Source: Proruminimicrobium sp963666965
GTDB lineage: Bacteria; Elusimicrobiota; Endomicrobiia; Endomicrobiales; Endomicrobiaceae
Assembly (NCBI GenBank): GCA_963666965.1
Contig: OY762939.1
Span: forward strand, 186,001 to 250,000
Length of the DNA: 64,000 bases
Direction: 5' to 3'
This document shows, piece after piece, positions 60,325 to 64,000 of this stretch. Position 1 is the stretch's first letter, and each line of letters opens with the position of its first letter. The position numbers and the translations under genes are program-made. Under the pieces are notes generated by a model, which saw nothing but the letters and a program-made list of their open reading frames with translations, was not told where the DNA came from and made no database searches.

Positions 60325-61881
60325 ATGGATACATCAATTAAACAGAAACTTTGGAAAACCGCCGATCAACTCCGTTCTAATATAGATGCTTCTCAATACA
60401 AACATGTAGTACTCGGTCTTATATTTTTAAAATATATTTCAGATTCATTTGACGCTCAACAAGAAAACTTAGAATTAAGATTTTCAAACAAACAAGATGA
60501 CTATTATCTTTCGGATAAATCATTAATAAAAGAAGAGCTTGAAGATAGATTATATTATAAAGCTGACAATGTATTTTGGGTATCTCCTAGAGCCCGCTGG
60601 CAGTACATTCAGGATAATGCCCAACAGCCACATATAGGCAAAATCATTGACGATGCAATGTATTTAATAGAACAAGATAATCCTAAATTAAAAAATATCT
60701 TAAACAAAGAATATGCAAGGTTGTCTCTTTCCTCAAATAAATTAGCAGATTTAATCAATACAATTTCAACTATCGGATTTAAAGAAAAGAAAAAAAGTGC
60801 AAAAGATATATTGGGTGAAGTTTATGAATATTTTCTTGGTATGTTTGCTGATGCAGAGGGTAAAAAAGGCGGAGAGTTTTATACACCTGCTTCTATTGTA
60901 AAAACTTTAGTTTCGGTTATGTCACCTTATAAGGGAAGAATTTATGACCCTTGCTGCGGTTCGGGCGGAATGTTTGTACAGTCTGAAAAATTTGTTCTTA
61001 ATCATCAGGGCGATCCTAAAAATGTTGCAATATACGGACAGGAAAGCAACCCGACAACTTGGCGACTTGCAGCAATGAACCTTGCAATACACGGCATAGG
61101 TTTTGATTTAGGTAAACATAATGCAGATACTTTTCATAATGACTTACACAAAACTTTAAAAGCAGATTATATACTGGCTAATCCTCCGTTTAATGTTTCA
61201 GATTGGGGCGGAGAAAAATTAAAAGAAGATATCCGCTGGCAATACGGAATTCCGCCTGTCGGCAATGCAAATTATGCATGGTTACAACACATTCTTTTTC
61301 ATTTAGCGCCTACCGGTATTGCAGGCATAGTGCTTGCTAACGGTTCTATGAGTTCTTCAACAAGCGGAGAAGGCGAAATCAGAAAAGCCTTAATAGAAAA
61401 TGATTTAGTTGAATGTATGGTATCCTTACCAAATCAGCTGTTTTTCAACACACAAATACCTGCTTGTTTATGGTTTTTAAGGCAGAAAGGTCATAAAAAA
61501 TGTAAAGATAAAATTCTTTTTATTGATGCAAGAAATTTAGGATTTATGGTTGATAGAACCCGAAAAGAATTTTCAGAACAAGACATTTCAAAAATAGCCG
61601 ATACTTATCACTTATGGTGTATGGATAAATTTGCTCCACAAAATAAAACTTACAAAGATGAAAAAGGGTTTTGCAAGTCAGCCTCTTTAAAAGAAGTAAA
61701 AGAAAATGATTATGTTTTAACTCCCGGCAGATATGTAGGTATTGTTGAAACAAAAGAAGATGATGAAACTTTTGCCTTAAAAATGGATAAACTAACAAAA
61801 GAATTATCTGAACAAATGAAAGAATCAGAAGTTTTGGATAAAAAAATTAAAAAAAATTTACAAACTTTAGGCTGGAAATAA
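60325..61881 (+). CDS. hsdM: Type I restriction-modification methyltransferase HsdM
   Basis: A 518-residue N6-adenine methyltransferase subunit. The N-terminal HsdM_N domain (KQKLWKTADQLRSNIDASQYKHVVLGLIFLKYIS) is followed by GGEFYTPASIV, SAM motif DPCCGSGGMF (208-217) and catalytic NPPF (286-289), then a C-terminal helical tail. It needs a specificity subunit HsdS, which is not the next gene; three membrane-anchored proteins follow instead. hsdS and hsdR may lie beyond the window. Confidence 0.94.
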   Translation: MDTSIKQKLWKTADQLRSNIDASQYKHVVLGLIFLKYISDSFDAQQENLELRFSNKQDDYYLSDKSLIKEELEDRLYYKADNVFWVSPRARWQYIQDNAQQPHIGKIIDDAMYLIEQDNPKLKNILNKEYARLSLSSNKLADLINTISTIGFKEKKKSAKDILGEVYEYFLGMFADAEGKKGGEFYTPASIVKTLVSVMSPYKGRIYDPCCGSGGMFVQSEKFVLNHQGDPKNVAIYGQESNPTTWRLAAMNLAIHGIGFDLGKHNADTFHNDLHKTLKADYILANPPFNVSDWGGEKLKEDIRWQYGIPPVGNANYAWLQHILFHLAPTGIAGIVLANGSMSSSTSGEGEIRKALIENDLVECMVSLPNQLFFNTQIPACLWFLRQKGHKKCKDKILFIDARNLGFMVDRTRKEFSEQDISKIADTYHLWCMDKFAPQNKTYKDEKGFCKSASLKEVKENDYVLTPGRYVGIVETKEDDETFALKMDKLTKELSEQMKESEVLDKKIKKNLQTLGWK

Positions 61882-61918
61882 AAATAAACTGATAATAATA
61901 TAATGAGGAAGTTTTAAT

Positions 61919-62653
61919 ATGCAGGATAATTATGGCTATATTATTTGGATAAAAGACTTTGTTATTCCGCTTGTAGCGGTTTTCCTTGGTGCTGTATTGG
62001 CATTTTGGTATAACAATAAATTACAAAAACAAATAGAAAAACGAGCCAAAGAAGCTGAACTGAAAAAAGATAGAGAGTTTAAAACATGGCAACTTAATTA
62101 TCTTAATGTTTTTTTGCATAGGCAAATGATTGTGTTGCTTTATACAGAAGGGACTTTGCAAAAAAGAGCTGTTTTATTAACAGATCTACTATCAAATGGC
62201 AATTTTAATATAGCAAAACATGAAAATTTAATGCGTCCAATGTCTGCTTTTCGTACACCATTAAAATTAAACATAGATGAACTTATCTTTGCTGCTGATG
62301 ATAATGATTTTATTGTTACATTAGCTGAAGTGCAAAATTTTTTATTCAGATATTATGATGCCGTAGAGATAGTCAACAAAAATAGTGAAATTTTAGAGAG
62401 GCAAGTTAGAGTTCACCCGTTAACTCCTGATGATATAAAGTCATTAAGAAAAATTAATCAGTTTTGTTTAAATGAAACATTATGTGCAATTGCTATATTA
62501 AATGCAATGTTAGCTAAAGTTAAAGAATATAACGTAAAACATGATAATTTGTTGTTAAATAAAGTCAGAGAATTTAACAATAAAGAACTGATGGCAATAA
62601 ACAGTGCAAATAAATTTTATACAGAAGTAGAGATAAATGACAGTGAAAAATAA
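61919..62653 (+). CDS. Membrane-anchored protein of unknown function (hsdM-linked, 1)
   Basis: 244 residues. One N-terminal membrane segment (FVIPLVAVFLGAVLAFWY), a short K/E/Q coiled coil (KLQKQIEKRAKEAELKKDRE), then a soluble, mostly helical domain. AT-rich codon use. It starts 37 bp after hsdM with a GAGGAAG site. I recognise no family. Location inside a type I restriction operon suggests a defence-associated cargo gene. Confidence 0.6.
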   Translation: MQDNYGYIIWIKDFVIPLVAVFLGAVLAFWYNNKLQKQIEKRAKEAELKKDREFKTWQLNYLNVFLHRQMIVLLYTEGTLQKRAVLLTDLLSNGNFNIAKHENLMRPMSAFRTPLKLNIDELIFAADDNDFIVTLAEVQNFLFRYYDAVEIVNKNSEILERQVRVHPLTPDDIKSLRKINQFCLNETLCAIAILNAMLAKVKEYNVKHDNLLLNKVREFNNKELMAINSANKFYTEVEINDSEK

Positions 62654-62685
62654 TTTGAAACAATTAGAATATAAATAAATTAAAA

Positions 62686-63294
62686 ATGGAATATTTTAAT
62701 ATTATTAGTAACATAATATCATCTCTTTCCTCTATAATTGTAGTCGTTATTGCAATTATTGCATTGAATACTTGGAAAAGAGAATTTGTGGGCAAGAAAA
62801 AAATAGATTTAGCATGTGAAATTATGGAGAAAGCTTGCAATGTTCAAGATATTATCATAGGAGCAAGATCTCAATTATCTTTCTCAACAGAAACTGATAA
62901 AATTTTAGAAGAATTAAACAAACAAGAGACTAAAGCAATTTACACTGATAAAATTCATTTTTTATTACCAAAGTATCGTATTCAACAAAATTTAAATACA
63001 ATTAATGATTTTTTAAAATTAAAAAATAAAGCACAATTATATTGGAATAAAGATGTTATAAAATCTTTCAATGAAATTAATGAGCTATTAAATAAAATAT
63101 GTTTTTATTCTCTAGACTTATATATTGATAAAAATCTACCTAAAAAATATTTGGATGAATACAAAAAAATTGTTTTTGAACAATATGAAAATGATGATGT
63201 ATCTTTAAAAGTTCAAAAAATTATTGATGAGTTTAAATTAAATCTAGAACCATTATATAAAGATAGATTAGATAGCTGGAAGAAAATAAAGTAA
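62686..63294 (+). CDS. Membrane-anchored protein of unknown function (hsdM-linked, 2)
   Basis: 202 residues with the same plan as its neighbours: an N-terminal membrane segment (IISSLSSIIVVVIAIIALNTW) followed by KREFVGKKKIDLACEIMEKACNVQDII and a helical cytoplasmic domain. Very AT-rich. No clear ribosome-binding site. No family recognised. Confidence 0.6.
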   Translation: MEYFNIISNIISSLSSIIVVVIAIIALNTWKREFVGKKKIDLACEIMEKACNVQDIIIGARSQLSFSTETDKILEELNKQETKAIYTDKIHFLLPKYRIQQNLNTINDFLKLKNKAQLYWNKDVIKSFNEINELLNKICFYSLDLYIDKNLPKKYLDEYKKIVFEQYENDDVSLKVQKIIDEFKLNLEPLYKDRLDSWKKIK

Positions 63295-63306
63295 GGATTA
63301 CAAAAT

Positions 63307-63369
63307 ATGAAGTTAGATTATGATTATAGTATGATTTACTTAAAAAAACTTACTGGAATAGAAATATGA
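63307..63369 (+). CDS. Possible 20-residue leader peptide
   Basis: MKLDYDYSMIYLKKLTGIEI, starting after AAGGATT and ending in a stop that overlaps the next gene's ATG (ATGA). The coupling geometry is good, but a chance frame this short cannot be excluded. Confidence 0.3.
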   Translation: MKLDYDYSMIYLKKLTGIEI

Positions 63370-64000
63370 TAGATTATATATATACTTATGATTTAATAGA
63401 AAAAGTAGCTAACATTGCAACTATCTTAGATAAAACAAATCAATCTTTATCTATTATTGCTAATAATAAAAGTATGTTGTATATAGCCATTTTTTCTATC
63501 TTATTATCATTTATTGCTCTTATATTTACTTATATTTCTGTAAAGAACCAAAATAAAAATTTCAAAAAAGAATTTGAATTATCTAAAAACCAATGGTTGT
63601 ATGCTTCATATATTAAAAGGGAAGCAGAAGTGCTTCTAGAATTTAGAGATACTTATAATGAAGTTCAAAGATCTATAAATTGGTATCTACATGTATTTTT
63701 CAATCCATTGCGTTATGGAAATTTTACGCCTACAGAAGAACAAAGAAGTATTAAGCCCGAACTTTTGGAATATCATTTTTTACAATTAGCTAAACTAAAT
63801 ACTCTTTATAATAAAAACCAATTGATATTTAGAAAATACAACATTGAAACGGCTATGCGTTATATCAACCTTATAATGGACACATGCTTGTCTCTTGGAG
63901 AAAAAGATCTAAAATCTCAATTTATAAAAAAAGATTCTTCCGGAGAAGAATATCATTTATTAGGATATGGAAAAATTATAAGTATATTCACTATAGGAAT
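63366..64000 (+). CDS. Membrane-anchored protein of unknown function (hsdM-linked, 3; partial)
   Basis: Open to the right edge, 211 codons visible. N-terminal ~35 polar residues, a membrane segment (MLYIAIFSILLSFIALIFTYI), a linker NKNFKKEFELSKNQW and a helical domain. Same anchor-plus-helical-domain plan as the two preceding genes. C-terminus missing. No family recognised. Confidence 0.6.
   Translation, partial: MIDYIYTYDLIEKVANIATILDKTNQSLSIIANNKSMLYIAIFSILLSFIALIFTYISVKNQNKNFKKEFELSKNQWLYASYIKREAEVLLEFRDTYNEVQRSINWYLHVFFNPLRYGNFTPTEEQRSIKPELLEYHFLQLAKLNTLYNKNQLIFRKYNIETAMRYINLIMDTCLSLGEKDLKSQFIKKDSSGEEYHLLGYGKIISIFTIG

Overview
The window comes from an AT-rich, Gram-negative-type (diderm) anaerobe. 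Outer-membrane biology is well represented: TamB, an AsmA-like protein, an MlaE permease, LolC/LolD, a predicted beta-barrel protein and several exported proteins. Anaerobic, iron-sulfur-rich biology is also prominent: HemW, ThiH, two SPL-like radical SAM proteins, a UbiU/UbiV-like U32 pair and MinD-type ATPases carrying ferredoxin modules. The gene content and the intergenic repeats would fit an Elusimicrobiota/Endomicrobia-like bacterium. That placement is an inference, not something the sequence proves.

Layout. 1-9.5 kb: serS (cut at the left edge), tRNA-Glu, an LtaS-type sulfatase, a coiled-coil protein, an AsmA-like protein, a GT2 glycosyltransferase behind a U32 pair, and a PD-(D/E)XK nuclease. 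9.5-17.6 kb: recA-rimI-membrane protein facing rpsF-ssb-rpsR-rplI-dnaB-alr-mlaE. 17.7-23.6 kb: a GT8 glycosyltransferase, a six-gene cluster of a DUF134 regulator, Mrp, NifX-like proteins and two MinD/ferredoxin ATPases under a palindromic operator, then serC. 23.6-28.2 kb: accessory region with structured repeats, an SPL-like radical SAM gene, a toxin-antitoxin pair, an HNH protein with a dockerin-like tail and a SEC-C protein. 28.2-31.9 kb: thiSFGH-tenI (thiazole branch of thiamine synthesis) behind an attenuator-like leader. 31.9-39.8 kb: a WYL-like small protein, three co-directional genes for exported proteins and a second radical SAM gene. 40-46.7 kb: trpEGDCFBA under a tryptophan T-box and a consensus promoter. 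46.8-57.8 kb: tRNA-Leu, lysS, lolC, lolD, a branched-chain aminotransferase, tamB and hemW. 57.8-64 kb: accessory/defence-like region with a Fic protein under its own palindromes, two small membrane proteins, hsdM and three uncharacterised membrane-anchored proteins, the last cut by the right edge.

The most unusual content is noncoding. One composite repeat of roughly 450 bp occurs twice, and its hairpins keep pairing although the bases differ. AGCTT-type short arrays often begin at, or within a few bases of, stop codons. A third unit contains the conserved words TTATGTACC and CACTCGC. The best candidates for follow-up are these structured repeats, the DUF134-controlled iron-sulfur ATPase cluster, the Fic palindromes, the thiS leader, the HNH-dockerin fusion and the hsdM-associated membrane proteins.
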